In this document: in pieces, positions 1-7,493 of the stretch
How the letters are laid out: each line of letters opens with the position of its first letter
How positions within the stretch are numbered: position 1 is the first letter of the stretch
Source: Erythrobacter sp.
GTDB taxonomy: Bacteria > Pseudomonadota > Alphaproteobacteria > Sphingomonadales > Sphingomonadaceae
Direction of reading: 5' to 3'
Assembly: GCA_002695185.1 (NCBI GenBank)
Contig: NZOF01000154.1
Span: forward strand, 1-9,815
DNA: 9,815 nt
Notes under the pieces: generated by a model
Told to the model about the DNA's origin: nothing
Database searches by the model: none
What the model saw: only the letters and a program-made list of their open reading frames with translations
Program-made: the position numbers and the translations under genes

Positions 1-1527
1 GCTATGGGTCGGGCACAGGACCGCGATGTCTCTGGGCTCCAGCGGTCGCAAATTCTTCGTATGCCTGTCGATGATCGTCACATGATCGTCGGACAGCAGG
101 GAGAGCAGGCGATCCGCGACGAAATGCTGGGGCTTCCCGCCGGAGCGCGCGCCGCGCTTGTTAGCCAGTTCTATGATCTCAAGCGCGGTGTCATGTCCGG
201 TGGGGTTCTGCGCGGTGAGCGAAGTGTAATCATCGCCAAAAAGGCAAGGGCCGAGCGCGTTGACGAAGTCCATGATCCGCGGATCGGAACGCCAGTTCCG
301 GTTGAGCGGGCTAGTCTCAAACTGCTTCGTGAGCGCGACCGTCAGCCTTGGGTCTGCGCCCTGAAATCCCATGATCGCCTGCTTGGTATCGCCGACGACG
401 AGCGAGCGCTTCGCTTGCCGCGCCAGGGCCCACAGGAAGGTGAACTGGATCGGGTTGGTATCCTGGAACTCGTCGACAATGACGCAGTCTACCTCGTCCA
501 TGATCGCAGCAAGCACGCCGGGCTTGTCATCGAGGATCCGCGCGGCGTTGGTGACCATGTCACTGAAGTCTATGACGCCGAGTTCCCGCTTGCGGGTCTC
601 GTAGTCCGACATAGCTGATTGCGCGCCTTCCACGAGCGCGCGCGCATGGGAAACCGCATCTTCGAGCGGGCCCGGATGAAAGACCAGTGTGTCGGCCGCC
701 GCCATGACCGCAGCGGCCAGGTCGTCGTAACCATCAGGCGTCGGACTGCCGCGCTTGGACTGGCGGAGATCACGCAGCCGCTGCCAGAGCTTCCAGTCCT
801 TCCCGCCGGTCGAGAGGAGTTGTTCGGCTTGCTTGAACGCGCGGAAATTATCCCGAAACGCTGTCTTGGCCGCAGCACTTCCAGCGTCGTCCGCCAGCGA
901 TCTCGGAAAGGCGACGAGCAGCGCATCGACGGCTTCTTTCAAGCCGGCCGCCAGGGCCTCTGGTGTCCCGACCGGCTGGCGATATCCCTGCCTGATCGAC
1001 GCCTCGACGAAGTCGGCCATCGCCGGGTCGCTTCCGCGCGGTCCAAGCGTTCGCAGGAGTGCGATGACGCCGAGCAATGTCTTGCGGAAGCTGTCTTCAG
1101 CCGTGTCGTCCGAAGTGAAGCTACCCCGGTAGCCATAGGCCCCGAGGTTACGGGAGAGCTCGCTTAGCGCCTGGTTCTCCTCGATCGAACGGCGGATCAG
1201 CAAGTCCTGCTCGTCTTCCGCGATGAGACGTTGCTGCGGCGAAGAGCCTGCCGCAAAGGCGTGCTCAATCAGCAACCGGCGTCCAAGGCCATGGATCGTA
1301 GAGACATAGGCTCGCTCAACGGCCAAAGCAGCTTGCAAATTGCCGTCGGCAATCAGTGCTCCACGGATCCTCTGACGAAGTTCCCCAGCCGCGGCCTCCG
1401 TGAAAGTGACGGCTAGTATCCGCTCGGGCCGAACTTTGCCGTCGCGCACCCACTGGGTGAGGGTTTCCTGGATATGATGGGTCTTGCCAGCCCCTGCACC
1501 GGCTGGAACGATCGAAAGCTCAGTCAT
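1..1527 (-). CDS. UvrD/AddA-like superfamily 1 DNA helicase, partial (C-terminal part beyond left edge)
   Basis: This gene encodes an ATP-driven DNA helicase of the UvrD/Rep/AddA group. 509 codons are visible, open to the window edge. Visible motifs are a Walker A near residues 9-17 (AGAGAGKTH), motif Ia at about 40-50 (VTFTEAAAGEL), a Walker B/motif II at 352-356 (DEFQD), motif III around 377-385 (VVGDTKQAI) and motif IV around 409-415 (NRNWRSD). The segment between motifs Ia and II is long and helical, as in AddA-type proteins. The start is ATG at 1527. It overlaps the stop of the upstream AddB-like nuclease gene by 8 bp (ATGACTGA), which suggests translational coupling and a stoichiometric partner. 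The missing part should hold motifs V-VI and possibly a second nuclease domain. It differs in style from a typical chromosomal alphaproteobacterial AddA, so I infer an accessory paralogue. The helicase call is secure; the biological role is inferred. Confidence 0.95.
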   Translation of the reverse strand, partial: MTELSIVPAGAGAGKTHHIQETLTQWVRDGKVRPERILAVTFTEAAAGELRQRIRGALIADGNLQAALAVERAYVSTIHGLGRRLLIEHAFAAGSSPQQRLIAEDEQDLLIRRSIEENQALSELSRNLGAYGYRGSFTSDDTAEDSFRKTLLGVIALLRTLGPRGSDPAMADFVEASIRQGYRQPVGTPEALAAGLKEAVDALLVAFPRSLADDAGSAAAKTAFRDNFRAFKQAEQLLSTGGKDWKLWQRLRDLRQSKRGSPTPDGYDDLAAAVMAAADTLVFHPGPLEDAVSHARALVEGAQSAMSDYETRKRELGVIDFSDMVTNAARILDDKPGVLAAIMDEVDCVIVDEFQDTNPIQFTFLWALARQAKRSLVVGDTKQAIMGFQGADPRLTVALTKQFETSPLNRNWRSDPRIMDFVNALGPCLFGDDYTSLTAQNPTGHDTALEIIELANKRGARSGGKPQHFVADRLLSLLSDDHVTIIDRHTKNLRPLEPRDIAVLCPTHS

Positions 1528-4234
1528 CTTCATTGTCCGTAAGCGCCACCGAGGGGTTGATGTCGTCGCGCATGAAAGCGGCGATCAACGGACTGTCCTC
1601 CAGCGCATAGGTGCCGAGCGCGGCGGAGCGCTGGAAGAACTTCTCATCGGCTGTAGTGTTGGTATCGAGGCGTCCTGCCTTGAGAGCATCGAACCGCGCC
1701 GAAATGAGCGCGAGCGCATGCTCGGCAATATCGCCCGCAACAAGCTCGACCTCAGCGCTATCGAACTCGTCGATCCCGTTGAGCAGGACATTCCCGTCGT
1801 TGAGCGTGTGATAGGCGACTGCCGGGAGCTTCGACCACCCGTTCAACGCCTCGGCAATACGGACCACGCCTTCGTTGCTGCGCTCGTCGAGCCGAACGCT
1901 CATGCGCCGGTAGAGATCGACCTGTAGGTCCCATCCCTTCTGGAGGCGCTGGCGACGCGTGCCGGAACTGCTCTTCTTGTAATCCACGACAATCGGCTGC
2001 CCATCGGGAAGCCGCAGCAGGCAATCGGCCTTGCCGTGCACGGGATGACCGAACAGCTCTCCCGACAGCCAGAACTCATTGCCCACGATCTCGGCATCCA
2101 GGGATTTGAGGACCAACGACCAATGCTTCGCGGACTTGGTGATTTCTGCCTCAAGCGTGTTGCGCTCGACCGCCCATGCCGACGTCTGGAGAAACGGCGC
2201 CAATGCGCGAATGCGATCGAGCAGTAGGTCGGGGACCTTGGCTTCGATCTCTTCGTTGGACGGATGCGCCTTGCCCGGCACAAACAGGCGCTCGAAAACC
2301 TCGTGCGCGAGGGATCCTCGAAGCATGACGTCAAGCGCCTCGGGCTGCCAGGAAACATGTTCGGCACCCAGCTCAGCGAGGAGCCAGGCCAGGGGACTGA
2401 CCAGAAGCTTTTCGAGTCGGCTCGGGCTCTGCGCTCGCACACTGCCGTCTTCCTTCTGGCGCAGCCCCAGAAGATTGAAGTCGAGCGCATAGTGCGGCGG
2501 CACCTCCGGCATCAGCGCCGGTTCAATCACTGGTCTGGGCTTCCACGCCACCAGCCTGTCCCAGATCGTTCCCTCGCTATGGTTCAAAGGCACGATCAGA
2601 TCCTCTGGGTCCTCTATCCCTTCCACAAGCCGCGAGATCAGCGGCAGGCTCGACGACACCGAAAGCGAGCTACCGCTGCGATCACGCTCTGACAGGATGA
2701 GGATAATCTGCTCGCTCGCTGCACCAATCTGGCGCGTGAAGAGCTCGAGCGCGGCAGCGAGTTGCTGCGCCTGCGATGGCAGCTGGATGCCCGTCACATC
2801 GGCAATCGATGCGACTTCGCTGTCGAGGAAAAACGGATTGCCAGCGGGCGGTGACGGATAGGCTCCGTCATTGAAGCCCAGGACGAGAAGCTTGCGGAAC
2901 GGCCGCTTCGGTGTTTCGTGGGCCATCATCACCGAGATGCCACCGAGGAAGTAAGCTCCTCTCGCCGGTGGCGCAGCTTGGTAGGCCGCTGCCATCTGGA
3001 TAGCTTTCTCCAGTTCCGCTTCGGCCGCGTCATTGGCATTGCCAAGTGCTGCGATCAGGCGCGATGCCTGTTGCTTCGCTTCAGCGACATCCTCAGCGAG
3101 CGCCTCGTTGTCGCTGAGCAGCCTCTGGAAAGATCGAATCTGCTCCTTGAGCTGGCCGTTGGTCGAAGGCGAGTTCGAGCGGATCAGGGCGAAGAGAGCG
3201 GCCTGTCTGCCTGTGAAGTCACGAACATCCCTTGGCTGAAAATCGCCGGCCATGACGGCAGCCGCCAGGGCCGTCCCCACTTCTTCGGGCCAGCACAGGA
3301 CTGGTGAACAGTAGAGCGATGCGAGCGCCATGGCGGGAGCTGGCCGACGTCGGCATTGAAGGAAATGCAGAAGAGCCTCTCCGCCAATGTTCCTCCGCTG
3401 ACCAACCCCAGGAAGCGATGAGGCAACCAAACCAGCGTGGGCGAAGGTCTCTGCCAGATAATGACCATATTCCGCCCCCTGCGGGACGATGATGCCGATG
3501 TCGCTGGCTACGAGAGTTGCATCATCAGCCAGCCATCGCTGCACGATGGCCGCCGCGGCCTCGCATTCGGTCAGGGAGTCTCGGACGGACAGTATTGCCA
3601 GGCTGTCGTCGAGCGGCATAACCGGTACATCCGGATCCAGAAGATGGCGTTGTACATGGCCTGCCAGACACGATCCGGTTGCCCGCGCCAGCTTCCGGTC
3701 AGAAATCAGACGGACGACGTCATTATCGTCCTCGCTCAGCTGGCCATGATGGGTTTCGATGTGCTCGATCACCGCTCGCTCCAGCGGGGTCAGCTGAACG
3801 CAGTCTCGATCCCAGACAACCTGCAACGGCTGCAGAGCATCACCTACGTCACTTGCAAGGAAAGCCTTGAGCGTCGCAACATCGGACGGAACTAGAGAAT
3901 CGCTTCTGATCCAGAGATTTTGCAGCGCCTCCAAATGAAGGCGTGCCCTACCCTCTCCCGGCAGCGCATCAATCGCGATCGACGCCGGATCGAGATCACG
4001 CGTAGCCATCATCATGTGGCGGAGCATCGCCCCCACGGCACCAGTGGTCTGCTCAGGCGCTACCGCGAAGCTTTCTGCCCAAGGGACGCTGTCACCCAAG
4101 GCATCAAGGGCCTCGCGCAGCGGCTTCTCGGTGGACTGAGGTAAGGCATAAAGGCTTCCCAGGAGCTGCGCGCTGAGGGGCATGCAGCTCGTAAAGGGCG
4201 CTTCGCCGATCCGAAGATGGCAGTTTTCAAACAT
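1520..4234 (-). CDS. AddB-like PD-(D/E)XK nuclease with inactive helicase-like N-terminal part
   Basis: The 904-residue product is likely the nuclease partner of the downstream helicase, in the manner of AddB in AddAB double-strand-end resection. The C-terminal RecB/Cas4-type nuclease core is complete: H644 (in LAHEVFE), D737 (GKADC), D751-x-K753 (VVDYKK) and Q771 with Y775 (QVDLY). The central stretch VLGFNDGAYP resembles the AddB/RecC helicase-like fold. The N-terminus (MFENCHLRIGEAPF) has no Walker A, so this subunit probably does not hydrolyse ATP. No cysteines follow Q771, so the iron-sulphur staple of Bacillus-type AddB is absent. The start at 4234 is supported by GAGGGG nine bases upstream (4244-4249). 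It lies 56 bp downstream of the WYL regulator gene on the same strand. A candidate operator sits 57-76 bp upstream of its start. An alternative label is simply PD-(D/E)XK family protein. Confidence 0.92.
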   Translation of the reverse strand: MFENCHLRIGEAPFTSCMPLSAQLLGSLYALPQSTEKPLREALDALGDSVPWAESFAVAPEQTTGAVGAMLRHMMMATRDLDPASIAIDALPGEGRARLHLEALQNLWIRSDSLVPSDVATLKAFLASDVGDALQPLQVVWDRDCVQLTPLERAVIEHIETHHGQLSEDDNDVVRLISDRKLARATGSCLAGHVQRHLLDPDVPVMPLDDSLAILSVRDSLTECEAAAAIVQRWLADDATLVASDIGIIVPQGAEYGHYLAETFAHAGLVASSLPGVGQRRNIGGEALLHFLQCRRRPAPAMALASLYCSPVLCWPEEVGTALAAAVMAGDFQPRDVRDFTGRQAALFALIRSNSPSTNGQLKEQIRSFQRLLSDNEALAEDVAEAKQQASRLIAALGNANDAAEAELEKAIQMAAAYQAAPPARGAYFLGGISVMMAHETPKRPFRKLLVLGFNDGAYPSPPAGNPFFLDSEVASIADVTGIQLPSQAQQLAAALELFTRQIGAASEQIILILSERDRSGSSLSVSSSLPLISRLVEGIEDPEDLIVPLNHSEGTIWDRLVAWKPRPVIEPALMPEVPPHYALDFNLLGLRQKEDGSVRAQSPSRLEKLLVSPLAWLLAELGAEHVSWQPEALDVMLRGSLAHEVFERLFVPGKAHPSNEEIEAKVPDLLLDRIRALAPFLQTSAWAVERNTLEAEITKSAKHWSLVLKSLDAEIVGNEFWLSGELFGHPVHGKADCLLRLPDGQPIVVDYKKSSSGTRRQRLQKGWDLQVDLYRRMSVRLDERSNEGVVRIAEALNGWSKLPAVAYHTLNDGNVLLNGIDEFDSAEVELVAGDIAEHALALISARFDALKAGRLDTNTTADEKFFQRSAALGTYALEDSPLIAAFMRDDINPSVALTDNEDD

Positions 4235-4290
4235 TCAAGATTACCCCTCAGAACTCGCCCTGCACCACAGTGTCACCCCTTGCCTGCAAA

Positions 4291-4310
4291 TTACGACAAA
4301 TCTGGTCGCA
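4291..4310. promoter_or_regulatory. Candidate operator, copy 1 (TTACGAC-N7-GTCGCA)
   Basis: This is an imperfect inverted repeat with half sites CGAC and GTCG separated by seven bases. It overlaps the last codons of the WYL gene and lies 57-76 bp upstream of the nuclease start. All 13 non-spacer bases match the copy at 5347-5366. I infer that it is a binding site for the WYL regulator and gives the nuclease/helicase pair its own control point. Because it overlaps coding sequence, chance is not excluded. Confidence 0.45.
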
Positions 4311-5283
4311 GCATTGTCTGCGCGGCAGCGATGCGCTTTTCTATTATGTCCTTGAGTGCGTCAGGGCCTTCGATCACCAGCTCGCCAGCCCATCCGAACA
4401 AGTGATTGGCGAGTTCAAACAAGCCGCCAGATTGGAAACGAACCATCAGTTCGTCGCCATCCTCTTCAAACTGTTGATGCGGATGGAAGCGCCAAGCCCG
4501 CGCCCGATCAACCGCCGGGGCCAGCACTCTCAGAACGATCTCATGACCTGCCTCGTGCCAGATGCCGAAGCTACGGGCCATCCATGCATCGAGATCCCAA
4601 TCCTCGGGAGGGCATCCGACGATCCCGCTGTCCCGGACATTGGTCATCCGATCCAGGCGGAAGGTAAACGGCGGATCCTCCCGGTCAGGCATCTTGCCCA
4701 CGAGGTAGGTGATCGGTCCATGGATCAGACCATAGGGAACAACCCTGCGCCACGACGACTCATCCGCCCAGTCAGGCTGATAATCGAAGTCGACACAATG
4801 AGATGCGAGGATGGCAGACTGGATCGTCGTCAGATCTTCGGGCGATGCAATAACGGCAGGCCCGGCTGCGACACGCGAGCGTTGCAGGCGGGTGAGCAGA
4901 TCGAGGTCGTTGTCCAGGCGACGCCTCTCGGCGCTATCGAAGGCAATCTTGATCTTGGAGAGCAACTTCTCAAGCGCTTCGCTGTTGACCGTACCTTCGC
5001 GGCGTCCGGCATCAACCACGGACTGAAGTGCAGCAACCTCCGAAGAACTCGGTCTTGCATAGGCACGTCCCGGGCTGTCCTTGATCCGAAATCGTTTTAT
5101 CCGACCGTCGATCGTTTCTTCGAGATCGAAATGAATCAGAATGACGTTGCGCAAACGTTCGACTGTTCGCCGGTTGACCTCAAGCAAGGACGCCATTTCA
5201 TCGAGAGTCAGACCTTCGATGCTCTGCGTAAGCGCATGCACAAGCTTCAATGTGCGATCGAGATTACTGAGGCGCTTGGTCAT
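4291..5283 (-). CDS. WYL-domain transcriptional regulator with N-terminal helix-turn-helix
   Basis: The product is a 330-residue regulator of the HTH-WYL-WCX type, a family that includes controllers of defence loci such as BrxR and CapW. A winged helix-turn-helix lies at about residues 25-48 (LTLDEMASLLEVNRRTVERL). The WYL domain lies at about 150-215 and includes VDFDYQ, then RRVVPYGLIHG, TYLVG and FRLDRM. The C-terminal WCX-like part contains VLRVLAPAVDRARAWRFHP and a final helix ending in RIAAAQTML. I chose ATG at 5283; GTG at 5286 is equally possible, and neither has a clear Shine-Dalgarno sequence. It heads the leftward genes and is divergent from the tandem AAA+ ATPase gene. A candidate operator lies between the two, so autoregulation plus control of both arms is likely. 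The family call is firm; the ligand and targets are unknown. Confidence 0.9.
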   Translation of the reverse strand: MTKRLSNLDRTLKLVHALTQSIEGLTLDEMASLLEVNRRTVERLRNVILIHFDLEETIDGRIKRFRIKDSPGRAYARPSSSEVAALQSVVDAGRREGTVNSEALEKLLSKIKIAFDSAERRRLDNDLDLLTRLQRSRVAAGPAVIASPEDLTTIQSAILASHCVDFDYQPDWADESSWRRVVPYGLIHGPITYLVGKMPDREDPPFTFRLDRMTNVRDSGIVGCPPEDWDLDAWMARSFGIWHEAGHEIVLRVLAPAVDRARAWRFHPHQQFEEDGDELMVRFQSGGLFELANHLFGWAGELVIEGPDALKDIIEKRIAAAQTMLRPDLS

Positions 5284-5388
5284 CACGGACCATTGCTAAC
5301 TGCCTGATCGGCAAGAGCAAGTGAGTTCGACATCGATCCACACTTTTTACGACCATTTTTGTCGCATGAATGTGGTTTATGACCGGGA
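5284..5388. promoter_or_regulatory. Divergent promoter region between WYL regulator and tandem AAA+ gene
   Basis: This 105-bp gap must hold the promoters for both directions. It has an AT-rich core around 5341-5360, unlike the GC-rich genes either side. I see no convincing -35/-10 pair in either direction. The clearest element is the inverted repeat at 5347-5366. Confidence 0.6.
5347..5366. promoter_or_regulatory. Candidate operator, copy 2 (TTACGAC-N7-GTCGCA)
   Basis: This is the same fixed-base pattern as at 4291-4310, with a seven-base spacer and CGAC/GTCG half sites. Its centre is about 32 bp before the AAA+ start and about 73 bp before the WYL start. It lies in the AT-rich part of the divergent region, where a repressor could block both promoters. 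The inferred binder is the adjacent WYL protein. Confidence 0.55.
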
Positions 5389-7476
5389 ATGGAACCAGCA
5401 CTCAGGGAGATCGCGAAGAAAATGGGACGTCGTCTGACTGCACAAACCGAATTCGGCCCGCACTCGAAAGGCGAAGCAGCGCACTTCGCAAACGCTGCGG
5501 CGAGAGTGCTGCGCGCATTGACCTCTCATCAACTGAAGCGCTGCGGCGAGGACCTGATCGAACTGATCGAACTGATCGAGCAGGAAGTGCCGGTCGATGC
5601 CTTGCGCAAGGTGGCCAATCGCGAGAGGCCCACTTTGACGGAGATGCGGGCGGTCGCAAGGCAATTGGCGCTCAAGCGTCCTGAAACTACCGACCTTGAC
5701 CGCATCTTTGGCTGGGTCGGAGAGCTGTTTGGCATCGACGATACCGAAATCACGATCCTCACTATCTTTGCCCGCTGGGGAAAGCTGGAATGCTGGCGCG
5801 ACCTTGTGCGCCGAGCCCCTTTCTCCTGCAGCAACCTCACTCCGACCGTGGTCGCGCGCCTCTCCGGACTGGCAAGTAACCTTGTCGAGCAGAAGCTGAT
5901 GCCTGGCGCTCCGCTCTTTTCCTGTCGGCTGCTCCACGACGATCGGGATGGTGAGTATAGCCTGAGCCCACTGCTCAAGCGGCTGATCCGCGTGAATGCT
6001 GAGGCACAAGAAGAGATGCTGCGCTGGCTCATGCCGGACCCGGAACAAGGCACGCTGCTCTGGGACGATTTTGAGCACATTGATCCGCTGCGCGGCGTGG
6101 CACTCAAGGTCCTGGCCACCAAGGAGCCGGTCAGCATTCTGCTGTTTGGCGAGCCCGGCACGGGAAAAACCGAATTTGCTCGCACGCTCGCCGCGGAAGC
6201 CGGAAGCGGTGCTATCTTCGCAGGCCTTGCCGACGACTTCGGCAATGAACCCGAGCGCTCCGAACGCCTCGATCATCTGATGGTGCTGCGTGCCATGTGC
6301 CGTCATCACCGGAACCGCGTCATTGTTGTCGATGAAGCGGATGACGTGCTCATGTTGAGCGAACGCAAGGGCAGCTCGAAGCAGTGGATCAATCGCCTGG
6401 TTGAGAACCCGCAAGTGACGACGATCTGGATCGTCAATCAGCGTTCTCGGCTAGACCCGGCAATCCTGCGGCGGATGACCCTTGCCATTGGCTTCGACCG
6501 ACCGCGCTTCTCTGTGCGCGAGCGTGTCGTAAAGAGATCGGCAGAAGCCGCATCGGTTACGCTCAGCCCAGCGGAGCTGCGCGATATTGCGAGTTTGAAA
6601 GCGCCGCCGGCCGTCGTCGCGTCAGGCCTGAAGGCGGCTCAGCTCGCCAGCGGTGGAGCCGATGTTGCAAAGACTGCCATTCACAGCGTTATGCGCATTC
6701 TCGGTCAGTCCTACGCACCGGATAGTCCTGGGAGTTCCGTCTATGACCCGCAGCTGTCGCGAGCGGACACCGATCTTGCTCGACTTTCGGAGCAGTTGGC
6801 AAACTCGCCGGACCGTGAGTGGAGCCTGCTGCTTTCGGGGCCATCCGGAACAGGGAAGTCAGCGTTTGCAAGGCATCTCGCCGAGGTCATGGGCATTGAA
6901 GTCGAAGAGCGACGGTGCTCGGACCTGATGAGCCCTTATGTCGGCGAGACCGAGCAGAACATCGCCGAGGCTTTCGCAAGGGCCGCAGAACGCGGCGCCA
7001 TGCTGCTCATCGATGAAGCAGACAGTTTCCTCTACAGGCGCGAAGCGGGACAGCGGAGCTGGGAAGTGAGCCAGGTCAACGAGATGCTCGTCCAACTCGA
7101 ACATCTGCGGACACCGTTCGTCGCCACGACGAACCTCGCCGACAAACTGGATGCGGCGACGCAGCGGCGCTTCACCATGCGTGCCACCTTCAGGTCGATG
7201 ACGACGGACCAAGCCCGCAAGCTCTTCCAGGCCCCATTTGGCCAGGTCTGGCCGGCGGAGTGGCCAGTCCATGAGGGACAAACGCCGGGTGATTTTGCCG
7301 TTGTTGCCCACCGTGCTCGCTTACTTTCAGAGCGCGAGCCGGCTGTTCTACTGCGCTGGCTGCGCGAGGAAATTGAGGCGCGCGGCGATCACGGCCGTGG
7401 CGTCATGGGTTTTCACGTTCCTAGAGCGAGCGGACCGATGCAGCGACTGAAACCCTGCGAACAAGAGGCCGCATGA
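5389..7476 (+). CDS. Tandem AAA+ ATPase (two AAA+ modules, CDC48-like second domain)
   Basis: The 695-residue product has an unrecognised helical N-terminal region (about 1-225) followed by two AAA+ ATPase modules. Domain 1 has Walker A GEPGTGKT at 254-261 and Walker B VIVVDEAD with D315/E316. Domain 2 has Walker A GPSGTGKS at 484-491, a CDC48-type pore-loop region (SPYVGETEQN), Walker B LLIDEAD with D542/E543, sensor-1 N582 (ATTN) and candidate arginine fingers R593/R594 (QRRF). This predicts a hexameric ATP-driven remodeller of protein or protein-DNA complexes. The substrate is unknown, and the N-terminal region may select it. The start at 5389 is the first in-frame ATG after the stop at 5380, but the ribosome site is weak; ATG at 5422 is an alternative. 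The gene is divergent from the WYL regulator and ends 17 bp before the convergent HEPN gene. ATPase call firm, role inferred. Confidence 0.93.
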   Translation: MEPALREIAKKMGRRLTAQTEFGPHSKGEAAHFANAAARVLRALTSHQLKRCGEDLIELIELIEQEVPVDALRKVANRERPTLTEMRAVARQLALKRPETTDLDRIFGWVGELFGIDDTEITILTIFARWGKLECWRDLVRRAPFSCSNLTPTVVARLSGLASNLVEQKLMPGAPLFSCRLLHDDRDGEYSLSPLLKRLIRVNAEAQEEMLRWLMPDPEQGTLLWDDFEHIDPLRGVALKVLATKEPVSILLFGEPGTGKTEFARTLAAEAGSGAIFAGLADDFGNEPERSERLDHLMVLRAMCRHHRNRVIVVDEADDVLMLSERKGSSKQWINRLVENPQVTTIWIVNQRSRLDPAILRRMTLAIGFDRPRFSVRERVVKRSAEAASVTLSPAELRDIASLKAPPAVVASGLKAAQLASGGADVAKTAIHSVMRILGQSYAPDSPGSSVYDPQLSRADTDLARLSEQLANSPDREWSLLLSGPSGTGKSAFARHLAEVMGIEVEERRCSDLMSPYVGETEQNIAEAFARAAERGAMLLIDEADSFLYRREAGQRSWEVSQVNEMLVQLEHLRTPFVATTNLADKLDAATQRRFTMRATFRSMTTDQARKLFQAPFGQVWPAEWPVHEGQTPGDFAVVAHRARLLSEREPAVLLRWLREEIEARGDHGRGVMGFHVPRASGPMQRLKPCEQEAA
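5554..5580 (+). repeat. Three tandem 9-bp units (CTGATCGAR) inside the AAA+ gene
   Basis: Three head-to-tail copies of CTGATCGAA/G encode Leu-Ile-Glu three times at residues 56-64 of the N-terminal region. The unit is a multiple of three, so slippage would change protein length without a frameshift. Confidence 0.85.
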
Positions 7477-7493
7477 AAAACTCAGCAGTTTGG

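Noticed and set aside
4..618. Plus-strand open frames over the helicase gene (also 619-1167 and others)
   Set aside because: The opposite strand carries canonical helicase motifs in one continuous frame; these are shadows.
1..4234. Housekeeping chromosomal addBA operon
   Set aside because: The neighbours are a WYL regulator and conjugation genes, the nuclease lacks a P-loop, and the helicase N-terminus differs from the usual alphaproteobacterial AddA opening. This is not fully excluded without a phylogeny.
4270..5307. Long plus-strand open frame (345 codons) opposite the WYL gene
   Set aside because: The minus-strand product has clear HTH and WYL domains. The plus frame has no recognisable domain and is an antisense shadow of a GC-rich gene.
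7478..7491. Possible terminator AAACT-cagc-AGTTT between the AAA+ and HEPN genes
   Set aside because: The five-pair stem is mostly A/T and has no T tract, so it is too weak to call a terminator.
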